A stretch of DNA of 64,000 nucleotides from Porodaedalea pini (Eukaryota > Basidiomycota > Agaricomycetes > Hymenochaetales > Hymenochaetaceae): assembly GCA_002794775.1 (NCBI GenBank), contig NBAY01000006.1, positions 496,001 through 560,000 on the forward strand, read 5' to 3'. Position 1 is the first letter of the stretch. Every line of letters starts with the position of its first letter. Shown one piece after another: positions 19,166 to 31,015 of this stretch. The position numbers were made by a program, and so were the translations under genes. The notes under the pieces are model-generated. The model did not search any database and was not told the DNA's origin. It saw nothing but the letters and a program-made list of their open reading frames with translations.

Positions 19166-20516
19166 CTATCGCTTCCTCCCTGGGCCTTTAGGCCTGGCGA
19201 ATCCACGCTCTTCCCCGCCCACCCTTGTCGTACTTGCTTCAGTGCCCGTCGAAACATCGGAGCTCAGTCCGAGTTCAGATATGAGGAATGCCTCAGTGAG
19301 CTCAGAGGGATTGGACGTCTCGATCTTACGCTCAGCAAGAACAGACGATGAAGGGAGCAAAAGGGGCTTGGCAGTATGGTACAGGGCGCGGGCGCCGGAT
19401 GAGAAAAGCATGCGCTTCTTGACGGGAGAAGAGGAGGGGCAGGAGTAAATAAAGACTACACGGTTACATCAGCCAAATCCGACGCTGAATGTGCACGAGA
19501 CGAAGAAACAGACATACCTATGTCCCGCTTTGGAGAGGAAGTCGCAGAGTGTTTGTGGGACCAGGAGTAGAAGGCATATGCTGCATCCAGATGAGTTAAC
19601 CTATTATCTTCGATAAAAGGAAAGAACATACAAGGATCCGAGGCAGGAATGCGTCCCGCCAGTTCTTCCACCTTACAGTCTGAGGAAGACAGCAGTACGA
19701 GTGTCTCTGTATCATCTATCGACTGTGCGCTCAAAGTCAATTTTATGCGTTACTTTGCTATAAGAAAGTATACGACTCACAAGTAAGACAAGCACACTGC
19801 CGTTTCCTTCTCCCAGGTCTTTGACTGCCTGCTCTGCTTCTTCGCTCCAAGGCAGGCCTACGGCTGTATGATTGCGCGCGGCGCGGAGTCCAGCGTACGC
19901 GCCTCCAGCCGACCGTTCCGCGGTGCGCGCATCTTCGGCCTCCTGTTCGCGCGCGGAAAGCGGTTTCGGTGCGGCTAAATGCGCCTTGTGAGCGGCGTAA
20001 GCCTTCGGCGTGAGGTCTGCCTTGGATGTCGCGAAGAGACTGTCCGGGAAGTGCGCAGACCCAAGAGACTTGGTAAGAGCAGAGCGTGTCGCAGCATAGA
20101 GCATCTATTAGTATTATTTTATAAGTATGCATCAGTGAGAGGCTCTAGATGCAAGATACCTTTCCGCGCACGCTGGCTGTGTCTGGCACATACGTGATCG
20201 CCAGCCATCCCATCTCCTTTGGACCACCGATGCGTGCCAGGACATAAGCGGGTATATCATCCTCCAGTAGACTCTGCAGTTTTTCAAGATCATCTTCTAG
20301 TGTTGCACCTTTAACAGTTGTGGTACCCTTCGGAACGAGGCTTTCTAGCAATGACCCGTGCATGTTAACTTTACTACTCGATCTTGAACAGGACTGGCAC
20401 TAGCACATACCATTTTCGATAGCTATCTTGATGAAGCGAACAGAATTTCTCTCCACTGCAGTAGCAAACGTATCGGACAATTCTTTGGATATTCCTATGC
20501 CAGACGCAGCAGACAT
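19166..20516 (-). CDS. TWF1: twinfilin, actin monomer-binding protein
   Basis: Twinfilin has two ADF/cofilin-homology domains. It binds ADP-actin monomers and caps filament ends in cortical actin turnover. Seen: MSAASGIGISKELSDTFATA, SVRFIKIAIEN, and WLAITYVPDTASVRGK joined to MLYAATRSALTKSLGS, the hallmark actin-binding helix of the first domain. The second domain has AVGLPWSEEAEQAVKDL, LAGRIPASDPC, YAFYSWSHKH, VFIYSCPSSSPVKKRMLFSS (second actin-binding helix), KIETSNPSELTEAFLISEL and the conserved tail GFARPKGPGRKR. At least five short introns interrupt it. An in-frame extension of 33 codons upstream of the chosen Met exists, but the family begins at this Met. Confidence 0.92.
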
Positions 20517-20686
20517 GCCAGTGGTACGCTCTTGTTTGAGGTTGATTATATGCCGGTAATCGATGATGATCGGCGTTGTGGTGGACAATGTGGCGTGAGT
20601 AAGCTGTGACGACATTGTGACTGAGCGCGTCTCTTCTGTGGCGAATATTTGTGTTTCTCCTTCTACACCAGCGGAAGGCTTTCAAG

Positions 20687-23151
20687 ATGCCGAAATTAAC
20701 AGAGTAGTGCGTATACTCGTATTAGGACGCTTCTAGGATAGTCATATGAATTCTGACCCATATATATATTCATTTCACAGTGAGCTTGAGCGCCAGGCTA
20801 ACATTGCCCGAAACCAGGCCCTTCTCGAATCTCTCAACCTCAAGGAGGCCGCTGCAGGCCTCATATCACGCAAACGCGAAGCTGAAAATCAACCGAAAGC
20901 AAAGCCCATACAACCCGCGAAGAGAATCAAACGCGAGAAACCTGGCGTCCCGGAGCCACGACGTCAGTCCCTTCGCCTTCGGAGGGAGGTTGTTGACCCG
21001 AACGAGAGTCCATCGAAGAAGCGGAAGCGAGAGGTGAGCGCTATCTGATCGGAGTACTAATTTTGTCGCTTAACTAATTGCCGGCCGACCGATGAATGTA
21101 GGCAGAAGCAGAAAAAAGGCGCCAGCAGGAAGAGGAAGAGCGTCTAGAAGCTGAAGAGCGTGCAAGGCAGGCCAAAAAGCCTAGACACCAAGATCTTGAC
21201 CTGTCGGCACTTACAGAACTTGAAGAACTTTCGGAGGAAGAGAAGTCTGCTCTAAACTCCACATTACAATCAGTCGTTCAGACGCAGCAGCCACGACGGA
21301 TCGCGGCCCGAAACGCTTTCGTTTTTGAGGATGGAGCGAGAGAAAAAGAGGAAATTGAGCGCCTGCGAGAAAGTTTACAGAAAATGAAGGTCGTTAGTCG
21401 CGCTAAAGTTACACAAGATCGGGTCTACAGCGCGGCATACCACCCGGAGAAATCGAAAGATCTTATTTTCTTTGGTGGTAAGCCTTTTTTTTTCTTCGAG
21501 AAAGCTCATGATTTTCTACCAGCTCACACACTCATAGATAAACATGGACAACTTGGAATTTGGGATGCAAGAGCTCCAGCCGATGAAGTGGGAGATGACG
21601 AGGGAGATGTGGCTTCTGCTGATGACCGCGAAGGCGGGAAGTACTGGCGTTTGCAGCCACACTGGCCTGCAACCTCGAAATCCTCTATATCATGTATCAA
21701 ATTTGACCCAATCGATTCGCACAGTGTAAGCGTCAACCAACGGTCTGTCGATACCATTTACTGACCAGAACATTTTACAGGTTTTCACAAGCGCATATGA
21801 CTGTACGATCCGTTGTACCTCGTTCACTTCTGGTCTTTCGCAGGAGGTCTTCGCTATGGACGATACACTTATCTCAAGCTTTGACCTACCTCCGTCAGGG
21901 CAGGAACTGTGGGTATCGGACGCAGAAGGTGGCTTGACACACCTTGACCAGCGGCAAGACAAATCGAAAGCGCGCCGCTGGTTCGTGTCGGATCAGAAAG
22001 TTGGCTGTGTCAGTGTGAATCCATCGAACCCAGAAAAGCTACTGCTTGCATCGAACAACAGAAAGCTGATGTGAGTGTTTTCTTGAGCTCTTACAGACGG
22101 CTAACTGATATGCCTCCCGCTCAGGATTTGGGATGCACGAAAGTTGGGGGACATGTCGCTTGGCGCGCTCACAGATACTGATTACCCTCCGACTTACGAA
22201 CCCGACCAGATGCAAAGATACATGTCCTCATCGAAAGGGAAGGAAACACTGCTTGCGGAATGGCCACATAACAAGTCAGTTAGTGCAGCATATTGGGATC
22301 CGAGAGGAAGAAGCATCGTCAGCACGAGCTATGACGACCACCTACGAAGTAAGTGTGCGATTTGAATTTTGCCTCTGATCGGACCCCCGGTGTCCTTTCA
22401 AGAGTTCGGTTGTAACAAAAATGAAACCTGAAACTGATTACTGGGTTTTCTTCATTCTTATCGGCAGTTTGGGATGTCAACAGCGAGGTGCAGACAGGGG
22501 CCGCCCTTCGTTCTTTCAGGCCATTTTGCACCATCAAGCATGACTGCCAGACGGTAAGTATCCATTTTTATGGAAACTTTCCGCAATGTTAAGTTAAAGT
22601 TGTTACATTTACTGACGTGATCTCTGTACTGTGATCTGTCCACGCTGTCTGTGCTCCACATCCTAAACTAATCTGGTTGCCTCCATTAGGGGAGATGGGT
22701 CACTGTCTTTAAAGCGCAGTGGTCGCCGAACCCCGACGTATATCCGCATTTCACGGTTCGTTCCCCTTATTGGCTTTTTTTAGGCATCATTGACTCACCT
22801 CAATCATGCCTTAACCTTTTCCCCTCTCGTCCTCCTACGTCAGGTCGGAAATATGAAACGCTCTTTGGATATCTACAGTGGCAAGGTGACTTCTGACAGT
22901 TTAAACGTGTATGAAGTTTTGCTAAATGCCTTGTAGGGTGTTCTTCTTGCTCAGCTATCTGACAGTCGAAGGTATGTACTCTGCTAATAATCTACGAGCT
23001 CTGGAGAATGGACCTGCTCATTCGTTCGGCCATCAGGATATCTGCGGTGCAAGCGGTCACATGTTCTCATCCAAGCATTCTCGAGCGTGCGGCTTCAGGA
23101 AACGCCAGCGGGAGATGCGTGCTATGGGCTCCTGCAGATCTATCGGACTAA
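20687..23151 (+). CDS. CMR1: WD-repeat DNA damage-binding protein Cmr1 (WDR76-like)
   Basis: Cmr1/WDR76 is a nuclear WD40 protein that binds DNA and associates with damage-response and chromatin factors. Seen: a tiny first exon (MPKLT), then ELERQANIARNQALLESLNL, a Lys/Arg-rich segment (SLRLRREVVDPNESPSKKRK) and a charged coiled stretch. WD blades follow: VTQDRVYSAAYHPEKSKDLI, HGQLGIWDARAP, SSISCIKFDPIDSHSVFTSA, VGCVSVNPSNPEKLLLASNN, RKLMIWDARKLGD and DDHLRIWDVNSE. NPDVYPHFTVGNMKRSLDIY follows, and the protein ends in SGRCVLWAPADLSD. Gene order of domains and the HPE/FHP-type repeats fit Cmr1. About ten introns are inferred. It is divergent from TWF1 and shares its roughly 170-base promoter. 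Confidence 0.88.
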
Positions 23152-23874
23152 GTGGAGTGTATCAACTAATGTATGGACCGTGAAGGTGACGTTCAAATTT
23201 ACAGTATACCATTTACTTATGTTCTATACCTTTTCCCTGTATAATCACTTTCGGAAGGTGTTGTCGGCGGGAATAGGATTTTTCCTTTTTTTCTCGTTGG
23301 TCGCTTGGGTTTGATAGCAATGTTGAACCTTAACTCTAAGTTGACTTGTTTGTTGATTCGGCTTTTAGTTCACTTCTCCCAGTTTCAGTGTTTTCCGCAT
23401 GCTGTGATCTTGATGCAGGCCGAGGCAGGGCGGGATTCGGGCTCTCCGGCGACTCGTTCGGGATAACATATATCGGAGCGATCTTCAATTGAACAGATTC
23501 TAACGGGCCCAGCTGCATCTTTTGTACTTTTTTCTTGTGCTTCCGGTGTTCTTTCCAAAGGGGCCCTGACTCTACGCGATCAGCCCTCCCAGAACTTCAT
23601 TCCATACTTGCTGCGAGCTGCATATTCGCTTTTGTTTGTCTGCGGAGCTTATATGAACATGCAGCTATGCGTTGCTTTTTAGATTCTGCTGCTCCTCTGC
23701 CTCCCTCCTAAATTTGTTCTTCTGACTTGACTGGAACAACTTGAAATCTTTCCAGACCCTTTCCCTAGCTATAGGCGCTCTGGTAAAGCATACGCTTGGC
23801 CTTCACGATATCGCACTTTCGTGCAATCCGTACGCGTGTTCGGCGCGCCATATCCTACCTCACCCCGCAGTAAT
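23152..23874. other. intergenic, promoter of C2H2 gene
   Basis: CMR1 3' flank followed by a pyrimidine-rich stretch near 23690-23715 and a CA-containing leader before the next ATG. An upstream in-frame GTG exists but no ATG. No additional gene. Confidence 0.4.
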
Positions 23875-25198
23875 ATGCCTACCATTGGACCATTCGCGGC
23901 TCAAGGCGACCCGAACTCGATCCTGACGTCCGATAACGCTCGGTTTAGTTTTGATTTCAGCATATTAGCGGAGACCGACGGTTTCTTTGCTTTAGATGCA
24001 TGTGCCGACGGTAGCACCTGGTCGAAGGCTCAGAGCAATGAGTGGGATGCACATTTCCACCTGAGCCCGTCACCCCTCGTTTCCGAGTCATCGACGCTCT
24101 CGACGCTGTCATCCTCTGCACCCTCGCTTTCCGCATCTCCGCTTCCATCGCCCTTCTGCGCACCATCCGATCTCCCGGAAGTCAACCTCGTTGAAGGCTT
24201 CGATTTCTTTGGTCGGTGCCCGAAAGGCATTGAGCCAGATCAGGAACTTGAAGCGGCCAAGCAATTTGAGTATAGGAGCACTAGTACTGGCATCGATGCT
24301 GCCTTCAACAATCACAAGCAGAACTTGAGCTTCAATCAAGTTGGAAGGGACACTGTCCGGCAGTTGATGGAGACTTTGGATGACTCGGCGAGCTACAGCT
24401 TTACACAGATATACGCACACTACTAATATAACTTGAAACCAGGCTTTTAAAATCTCAGCTCCTTCTGAGCAAGAACTCGACCTGCAATACGAGTATTCTA
24501 TGACAGATGTCTCCATCCGAAGCACCGACGATTGTCAGCCCAGTACAGAACCAAAGTCGAGTCCCGCACGTCCCCACCTTTCCACCCCTCGTCGCGCGGC
24601 TTCTGTGACGAAAATGCGCCTGGAAGCTCTCTTTGGGGACGAAGAGGACAATGAGGATGCGCAGGCAGATGTACGGGTTTCCCATGGTGTACGGACGAAA
24701 AAGAACGGCGCTTATGAAAATGGCACTCCGAGAAGCCGCGCTACAAAGAAGCGGAAAGTGCAGAGTCAGATGGAAAGCGTCACTGGCACTCACGACAATC
24801 AGAGCTCGCACTGTAATGACGATGATTCCGACTGGCAAGAATCCACTGCGGAGACCCTTGCCTCCGCTTCTTCACGCCCTACCAAACGCACAACCTACAC
24901 CGACCTCGCGTCCTCCGGCCACCCGCTTACTCTCCCAAGCCTCTCCAGCACCTTCATGCTCCCACCAGCCGACTGTCCCTCCTGCGCGCACGGCTTTGCC
25001 CGTGCAGGCGACCTCGTGCGGCACCTCCGGGCATACCACCAGGCGCGCGACGCGGCGCTCGCGTGCCCGGGGTGCGCGACAGAGTTCTCGAGGACGGACT
25101 CGCTTGCGAGGCATAGGGCGGGAGGGGCGTGTAAAGGCCGGAAGCGAAAGAGACGGATGAGACGGTGGGAGGTGCAAGCTGCTCGAGGCCAACATTGA
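23875..25198 (+). CDS. C2H2 zinc-finger protein (probable transcription factor)
   Basis: Two long open stretches separated by about 70 bases are read as one gene. The first (MPTIGPFAAQGDPNSILTSD through SASYSFTQIY) is acidic and Ser-rich. The second (APSEQELDLQYEYSMTDVSI...) holds a basic nuclear-localisation-like SRATKKRKV, an acidic DDDSDWQE and two zinc fingers: CPSCAHGF...HLRAYH, then CPGCATEFSR...HRAGGAC, a C2HC variant. A very basic KGRKRKRRMRRW tail follows. The join at 24415-24465 is unresolved: the only good acceptor is CTCAG at 24460-24464, and a donor matching its phase is not obvious. They may therefore be two genes. Fingers at the C-terminus suit a DNA-binding regulator; target genes are unknown. 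Confidence 0.65.
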
Positions 25199-26043
25199 AG
25201 CCCATTCGGTAACGGTCTAAGGCTGAAATATGGGGCCCATAGTCCTAACGATCCTGTCCAACCTCTCTCCCTTCCCTCCATCGCGCTCCTCGTAAATTCC
25301 AATCTACCGATGCATATGTATCTCATGCAATTGTTTGGCTGTATTGCAATTTACGTTACTGAAACCGTGGTGCTCTGAATAACATGTTTTATTCATGCGT
25401 CCCGCACAAATTGGGTGTCGGGACTATCAGATGATGGAAGACAAGGACACAAGGCCGATACGCTCGAACAATCTTCCTTCTGTTGGTTGTAACAGTTCGT
25501 CCGAAACGGAAATACTGTATATGGACCCACACCCGGTCTACCCACGGAAAAACCGGACACGTCGGTGGTTGAGGAGACCGGAGTCTCTTCGTTGGCCCTA
25601 GCCAGCCAGCCAAAGTCGCGAGTGGAAGCATAAGGAGAAAACATTTAACTGACTAAGAGTGGCTACTGGGTGAAATGGACAACAAGAAATAGATCTCGAT
25701 ACTAGTACTTGTCAGATTTGGTGTTGATGTCTTGAGGAAACTCTACATGGGCGTCTGTTGTATTCGTGGACCTACAGCGTTGGCGTCGTTACACGAGGAT
25801 ATCCTGCGCTTATTGAGATTTGCGACGGCAGCGAGTTCTTGTTGGCATTGGCCCCTCTTCCTTCTTCATTATATTTCTTTACAACCCTGTGTTCATAGAT
25901 CTTGAGCGGCCTTATCCATGACTCGGACTCCGTATAAAGGAAGATTGAACTAAAAATCGACGGAAATGATTATGGCAAACTTACTTGAGAAGTCAAGCAA
26001 AAAAGGAGCAATAAATATTGTGCACCGAAGTGCATTCCACTCT
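25199..26043. other. intergenic between C2H2 gene and U6 RNA
   Basis: No supported protein gene; open frames on both strands lack family features. The 3' flank of the U6 gene lies at its right end. There, on the minus strand, a perfect stem with a TTCG loop (GTGCACCGAAGTGCAC at about 26022-26037 on the plus strand) is followed by a T6 run at 25996-26001. Confidence 0.4.
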
Positions 26044-26072
26044 GAAAAGCGTGTCATCCTTGTGCAGGGGCC

Positions 26073-26103
<31 letters not shown>

Positions 26104-26127
26104 TTCGTATGTCACCCCGAAGGGGAC
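26044..26127 (-). ncRNA. U6: U6 spliceosomal small nuclear RNA
   Basis: The catalytic-core RNA of the spliceosome, normally made by RNA polymerase III. Seen on the minus strand: a 5' stem-loop (GTCCCCTTCGGGGTGAC), then AAATTGGAACGATACAGAGA, including the invariant ACAGAGA box, and AAGATTAGCATGGCCCCTGC with the AGC triad. The intramolecular stem-loop region CACAAGGATGACACGC follows. These blocks match U6 almost base for base across eukaryotes. The 3' end is placed at the first TTTT after ACACGC; a longer form ending at the T6 run near 25996 is possible. A CTTATAAT element sits immediately upstream of the 5' end, closer than the usual -30 TATA. Confidence 0.93.
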
Positions 26128-26619
26128 AATTATAAGTGTGAGTCTATCCAGGGTGCCGCGTCGTTTCTGCATTTTGGTCAGTCGCCGGTGCGGCCGTTCA
26201 GACAGCCAAGTCCAGACACGTAAGCTTGTAGATAATGTAAGCAGAGACTCTGTTTTTACTGTTTACAGGATGCGGCCGTCGGAGAGAGAGCTTGACTAAG
26301 CGTCTTTCCGTAATTTTAGCAGATGGCTAAATAGCACAGCGGGGCCCCATACTCCGCCCTTTTCCGCCCCGGCTCCCCACATTGCCTCTACACCAGACCT
26401 CGTCGTCGTCGTCGTCGACATCGCCGACAAGGTCGCAAGTCTGACGAACGGGTGCGTTGCGTACGGGTACGACCATTCCCCAACGGTTCGCATTCTTTGA
26501 GTCATGCGGCCCTGACCGGGCCGCCCTTGCTGTTGCTAATATTCTGCTTCAGCTGCCGAGCTGCGTATCCCTCCCCCCCTCTCTCAATCTCGTGTCCTGT
26601 CCTTGCAGCTTCCCAGACA
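26128..26619. other. shared upstream region of U6 and adenylate kinase
   Basis: The U6 gene (minus) and the adenylate kinase gene (plus) diverge from here. It contains a CGT trinucleotide run and a pyrimidine-rich stretch (about 26560-26600) that is probably the kinase 5' leader. Confidence 0.45.
26400..26417 (+). repeat. CGT trinucleotide microsatellite
   Basis: Six consecutive CGT units upstream of the adenylate kinase gene. Not in a supported coding region. Confidence 0.7.
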
Positions 26620-27845
26620 ATGTCCTCGACCGTGCTGCTCAACCATACTCGAAGTCGCGGCCTTCGCCTGACTTGTCAAGCTCCTTCGGGAGTACGGACT
26701 CCGCTGAGCGTCCGCGCATTTTCAGTGACGCCCGCAAGGCCAAAAGCGCTGTCCTTTTCTCTCAACAGCAATGCAAATGCGGCTGCGCATGGAGATACTG
26801 TAGAAGGCGGCATGCTGCGTATGGTCATGTTTGGCAAGCCCGGAGCGGGCAAGGTGCGTCGAGCTGTCTCAGTGTACCGCAACCTGCTAATGGCTTTTTT
26901 TGGGAGTGCTTAGGGAACATTGGCTGAACGGCTCGTCAAAAAATTCGATATCATCTCGATCTCGACAGGCGACCTACTCCGTCAGCACATTGCCCAGAAG
27001 TTAGTTTCACATAAATTTATCCAATCCAAAAACTAATAACGAATCGTATAACCTCAAGGACTGAAGTCGGCAGACAAGCAGAGCAGATCGTTGCGCGAGG
27101 GGACCTCTTGCCGGATGAACTGATGTTGCAAATATTGACTTCCAAGCTTGATCACCTGCGCGACAAGCACTGGATTCTCGACGGCTTCCCGCGAACCATA
27201 ATCCAAGGTGAACTTCTCGACACGCATTTACGGTGCGTATTTCATATGTTAAACTCGTTCAGCCCCTGTTGCCGTAATTAAGCTTCCCCGCCTTCTTCTC
27301 TTCTTTTCCATTGCAGGGCAGCACGCACACCTTTAACCCTCCTCGTCACCCTCACCGTCCCGGAACCAATCCTACACGCGCGCATCGCATGCCGCTTCGT
27401 GCACCCCGCCTCAGGACGCGTCTACAACACGCACTTCAACCCGCCGCGCGTCCCAGGGCGGGACGACCTCACTGGCGAGCCGCTCGTGCAGCGGCCCGAC
27501 GACGCGCCGGACGTGTACACGCGGCGGCTCGAGGCGTACGAGCGCGCGACGGCGCCCCTCCTGGGGTATTACACCAAGCGTGCGGAATTGGAGAGAGCAA
27601 GTAAGAGGAGCGCGGGGCTGAGGATTGTGTCGCTTGCGGGCGAGACGAGCGATGAGATGTGGCCGACGCTGGAGAGCACCGTGCGCGAGTTGTTCCCCGC
27701 CGTCAAGCCTCGTGCGCCTGGTCCGTCCGATTCGGTACCGCTGCAGTCGCGCGATGCGGTCGCTATTTTGAGCGCTGCTGCTGAGGCAAAGAAGACTGTA
27801 CGGGAGGCGGCAGATGAAGCAGCAGATGGGTTAAGCAACAAATAA
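26620..27845 (+). CDS. ADK2: mitochondrial GTP:AMP / adenylate kinase (AK3 type)
   Basis: Transfers phosphate between a nucleoside triphosphate and AMP to balance adenine nucleotides. Seen: an N-terminal leader of about 60 residues rich in Arg/Ser (MSSTVLLNHTRSRGLRLTC, then VRAFSVTPARPKA), consistent with mitochondrial import. The P-loop GKPGAGKGT is split by an intron. ISTGDLLRQHI (AMP site), WILDGFPRT, and CRFVHPASGRVYNTHFNPPR with DDLTGEPLVQRPDD form the long LID domain. HPASGRVYN and DDLTGEPL are typical of the AK3 (matrix, GTP-using) branch rather than cytosolic AK1. The C-terminus carries an Ala/Lys-rich extension (AAAEAKKTVREAADEAADGL) beyond the usual kinase end. Three introns. Confidence 0.92.
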
Positions 27846-28286
27846 GGATGAGGTGTTCTCTTCTTTTTCTTTTTCGTTTTCTTGGTTTATTCTTTTTACG
27901 AGCTCATGACGGTTGATGATACTTTGATCTAACGTTTTCCATCTTTTTTATCTCGAATGGTGGCTGATAGCATAATTCCTCACACCATTGCCTCTTATTT
28001 TCAGTATTATCTGTAGTTTCTTTCTTTCTTTCTATTCTTGAGAGTGATTGCCTTCCATTGCATCACCTTTTTTCTGATCTTCTAACTATGCTCGCGGTAC
28101 ATCAGTAATCTGTAGCATGAAGTCGCTGGCGTTTATGAGGATAGCATGTATTTTGTAGCTGAGTAGTTACCGTCTAATCGTCTTCTACGAATTCCGCACA
28201 GGAAGTCAAAGCAAAAAGGAGTCGGGATTCATTTCTAAGGTGTAAGCTAAGGATAGATAATTTTCCGCATAGCAATGCCCTCACCG
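27846..28286. other. convergent 3' flanks
   Basis: AT- and T-rich spacer between the tail-to-tail adenylate kinase and MSS51 genes. T-rich runs at 27860-27900 fit a 3' untranslated region. No gene seen. Confidence 0.5.
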
Positions 28287-30026
28287 CTACTGTTCCCACT
28301 CTCTGATATCCCTTCTCTTGCCCTTAATGCCCCAAATGCCCCAGTTCGTCTTCACCATCACGCGCGGGTCGAAATCCGCAACCTCCCACTTCTCGCTCCC
28401 GAACGCGTTCTCGCCAGGGGTGACGACCCAGTCGAACTCGCCCGCGACGCCCTCCGCCTGCGCGAGCGCGCGCACGTCGCGCTCGACGTCCGCGGGGCTG
28501 AAGCCCGTCACGAACACGGCGCACTTGCTCTGCAGGAGCAGCGGGAGCGTCCCGCCCCACTCCGTCGGGGAGCTCACCTGCAGCACGGGCGCGCCGGCGG
28601 GCGTGAGCGCGCCCGAGGCGCTCGGGAAGCCGAGCCCGGGCGAGAAGAGGAAGAAGACGTCGGTGTACGGGTCGAGCGAGTCGGCGAGCGCGGGGTGCAC
28701 GTCGGCGTAGGCGGCTTGGATGCCGGTGAGTGAGATCTGCGGCGCGTAGGGCACGGTGTAGGACGGCGCGCCGTATACGGAGACGGAGGAGCGCGTGTGC
28801 TTGTGCACGGGGATCGGCGCGGGTGTGGGCGGCTGGTAGACGTTCGGGACGTAGCTCGGCTTGGATGGCTCGACTGCGTTCTCCGCAGGAGGCGTCTCCT
28901 CGGGTCTCTTGGACTCGGTTTCAGCCGCGGCTGCATTGGGCTGAGAAGACGCTGAGGACTCTGCCTCCGCCTCGGGTTTAGGCGAAGGTGCGCTCGGAGA
29001 ATGCTTAGATCTCATCTTCTCCATTTCCTCTGGTTTGGGCAGGGAAACCTGTGGGCCGATGAAATGCAGATGCAACGAAACCGAGGGGAAGAGCAGGCTG
29101 AGCTGTTCCCAGACGTGCGGCGGGAGCGACGACTCTGCGCGTGCACCGAGGATAAAGACGCGGAAGACAGGCTTCCCGACGCCAGCTTCCTCCGTCTCTG
29201 GCGCGCCAGGCGGAACATGGAGGGTAGAACGCAGAGCTGTGGGATAGCATTAAAATGAGGTCCTCTGGGTAGTAAGGAAGTACACACCTGCGAGCGACCG
29301 AATGCCCTCGGGAGTGACACGCTGATTACTCAAAGTAAGTCCGCTGTTCTGGTGAAGAACCGAGCCGATAGTGATAGGGTACGTGAGGAGTTTGCTTGAA
29401 TGCCTCCGCATACGCTCCGTGTCCATAGAAGGGAAACCACGCGTATACCAGAATACGTCCCAGTTCGCAAAGGACACAGTTTCATCATACTCAATAGGAC
29501 CTAGTGATTTTTGTTTTCGGGTCTAAGCCGTGGCCAGAGTTGCAAAACACGCACCAGGGAGCTCAAACTCAGTCATCTTCCGTCCACTTCTCAGATCGTG
29601 CTCATCCTCATTCGCCTCACGCAACCTCCCACAGAATCGATGATGCTCGCCATCCGCAGCCCAGTGCTCCTCAGAGCAGTGCGTCGGCCATCCACAATCC
29701 GGGCATTCAAAATTGACAGTTTTGCGCGTAACATGTGGATGGCCCCGAGCCGCACTCGATGCGCACACAGGACACGGTGCAAGCTTCTTGATTGCTTCTC
29801 CGCGCTGCTGGACGTCGGGAAACGGCGACTTGGAGAATGGATGGAAGAGGTTGTCCTGAGCGAGAACCGGAGGCGGCGCGGTACTCTGGGCTTTCGGATC
29901 CGCCTTGAGTTTTCTAAATAGATTCAGAAGTGTTCGGGTCTGCTCTCTCCTGGACAGAAGATTGCGCGGGATGCGCGGCGGACATCGAGCTCGCAGTGCT
30001 GCCCTCGCTGTAAGAGACCAGGCCAT
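28287..30026 (-). CDS. MSS51: Mss51-type mitochondrial translation activator
   Basis: In yeast Mss51 activates COX1 mRNA translation and couples it to cytochrome oxidase assembly on the matrix side of the inner membrane. Seen: an Arg-rich mitochondrial leader (MAWSLTARAALRARCPPRIP), DNLFHPFSKSPFPDVQQR, and a zinc-binding MYND-like region with CPVC, CPDCGWPTHCSEEHW and HHRFC. The central domain has SFANWDVFWYTRGFPSMDTE and LLTYPITIGSVLH. After it come LHLHFIGPQV, a low-complexity Pro/Ser/Glu-rich insertion (about 28870-29000), and the C-terminal domain with SLTGIQAAYADVHPALADSL and FFLFSPGLGFPS. The first ATG starts the presequence. The order zinc finger then C-terminal domain matches the fungal family. 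The Ala/Glu-rich insertion is not part of the core fold. Confidence 0.88.
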
Positions 30027-31015
30027 GGCCAATCACGTAAGCTGAATTCGGTTTCCTTTTGGCCGGTGATGATCGACGTTCTCAATTTTAGCAGAGTGTA
30101 TTGTACAACCCTAGAAACAGAAAAGAAAACAGAACAAATCGTTCAAAAGGTCGCAGTGGACTGTTTGAGAAAAGAAGAAGTACTCGTGTTTATGAGACAT
30201 GGTAAAGAGGACTATGATAAGTCGGGCTTTATGTTACTTAGCCACTCCGTCTCAGCGACCAGTAACTGGACACCCTCATCTTTCCTGCCTCTAATCATGG
30301 GTCTAACCGTGCTCTTGCCAAGGTAAAAGAAGCAGAGCACGCTTCTCCATATTCAGCGAGTCAGGGTGCTACACTGGCATAAAACAGTGATATTGAAACC
30401 AGAGTCAAATATCATGATCTAAGAATTTAGAATAGTGAGAGCAGGTCTTCATTTCTTCGATGGTCGGAAAACTCACGTATGATATGTCTAGGGACGACAT
30501 GGTTATGCTTATAGACATGGAGTAGGTATTAAATAGCATGTATCACTCGCGTGATCGACTTCAGGAAAACCTTTGCGTCCAAAGCCAGCTCGTGGAGGAC
30601 CACGTCGAGGCGTGGAAGCGCTCAGGAACCGACGAGATCATTGAATTTGTGTGCTTGTCCCCGTTACTGCTCTATATATCAACTAATTCAGCTCTAAGTT
30701 TATCCTGCTGGACTTGCCTGTGTGCTAACTCAAGCAATCGTATCGGGTAAGGACATGCATAAGCAAGAGAAGAGCCGCAGAATAAGTAGATACCTCAAAG
30801 AGTGTGGAATTAGCTGTTGGCTTAAGCTCGCATGTAGAACTCTGAGTATATGAGAGAGAATTGGGAGGTAATAATAGCGATGGACGACGTGATTGGACAG
30901 GCAAGAAATTTAAAGCGCGCGCGCTCGGTCGACGCGTTACCTGCACGTGATGTTTATTTAGCGAATTTCTTTTCATCTTTTATTTCATATTCTCTCAGCT
31001 CTTGCCCACGCCAAA
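30027..31015. other. intergenic, divergent promoters of MSS51 and HIS3
   Basis: Nearly 1 kb with no supported gene. Contains a T-rich leader just upstream of HIS3 (30958-31000) and a GC-alternating patch near 30917 (GCGCGCGCTC). Open frames are short and lack family features. Nothing resembling a tRNA was found by eye. Confidence 0.4.

Noticed and set aside
28275..28733. A 152-codon Arg/Ala/Gly-rich plus-strand frame
   Set aside because: Antisense shadow of the MSS51 last exon, produced by high GC content.
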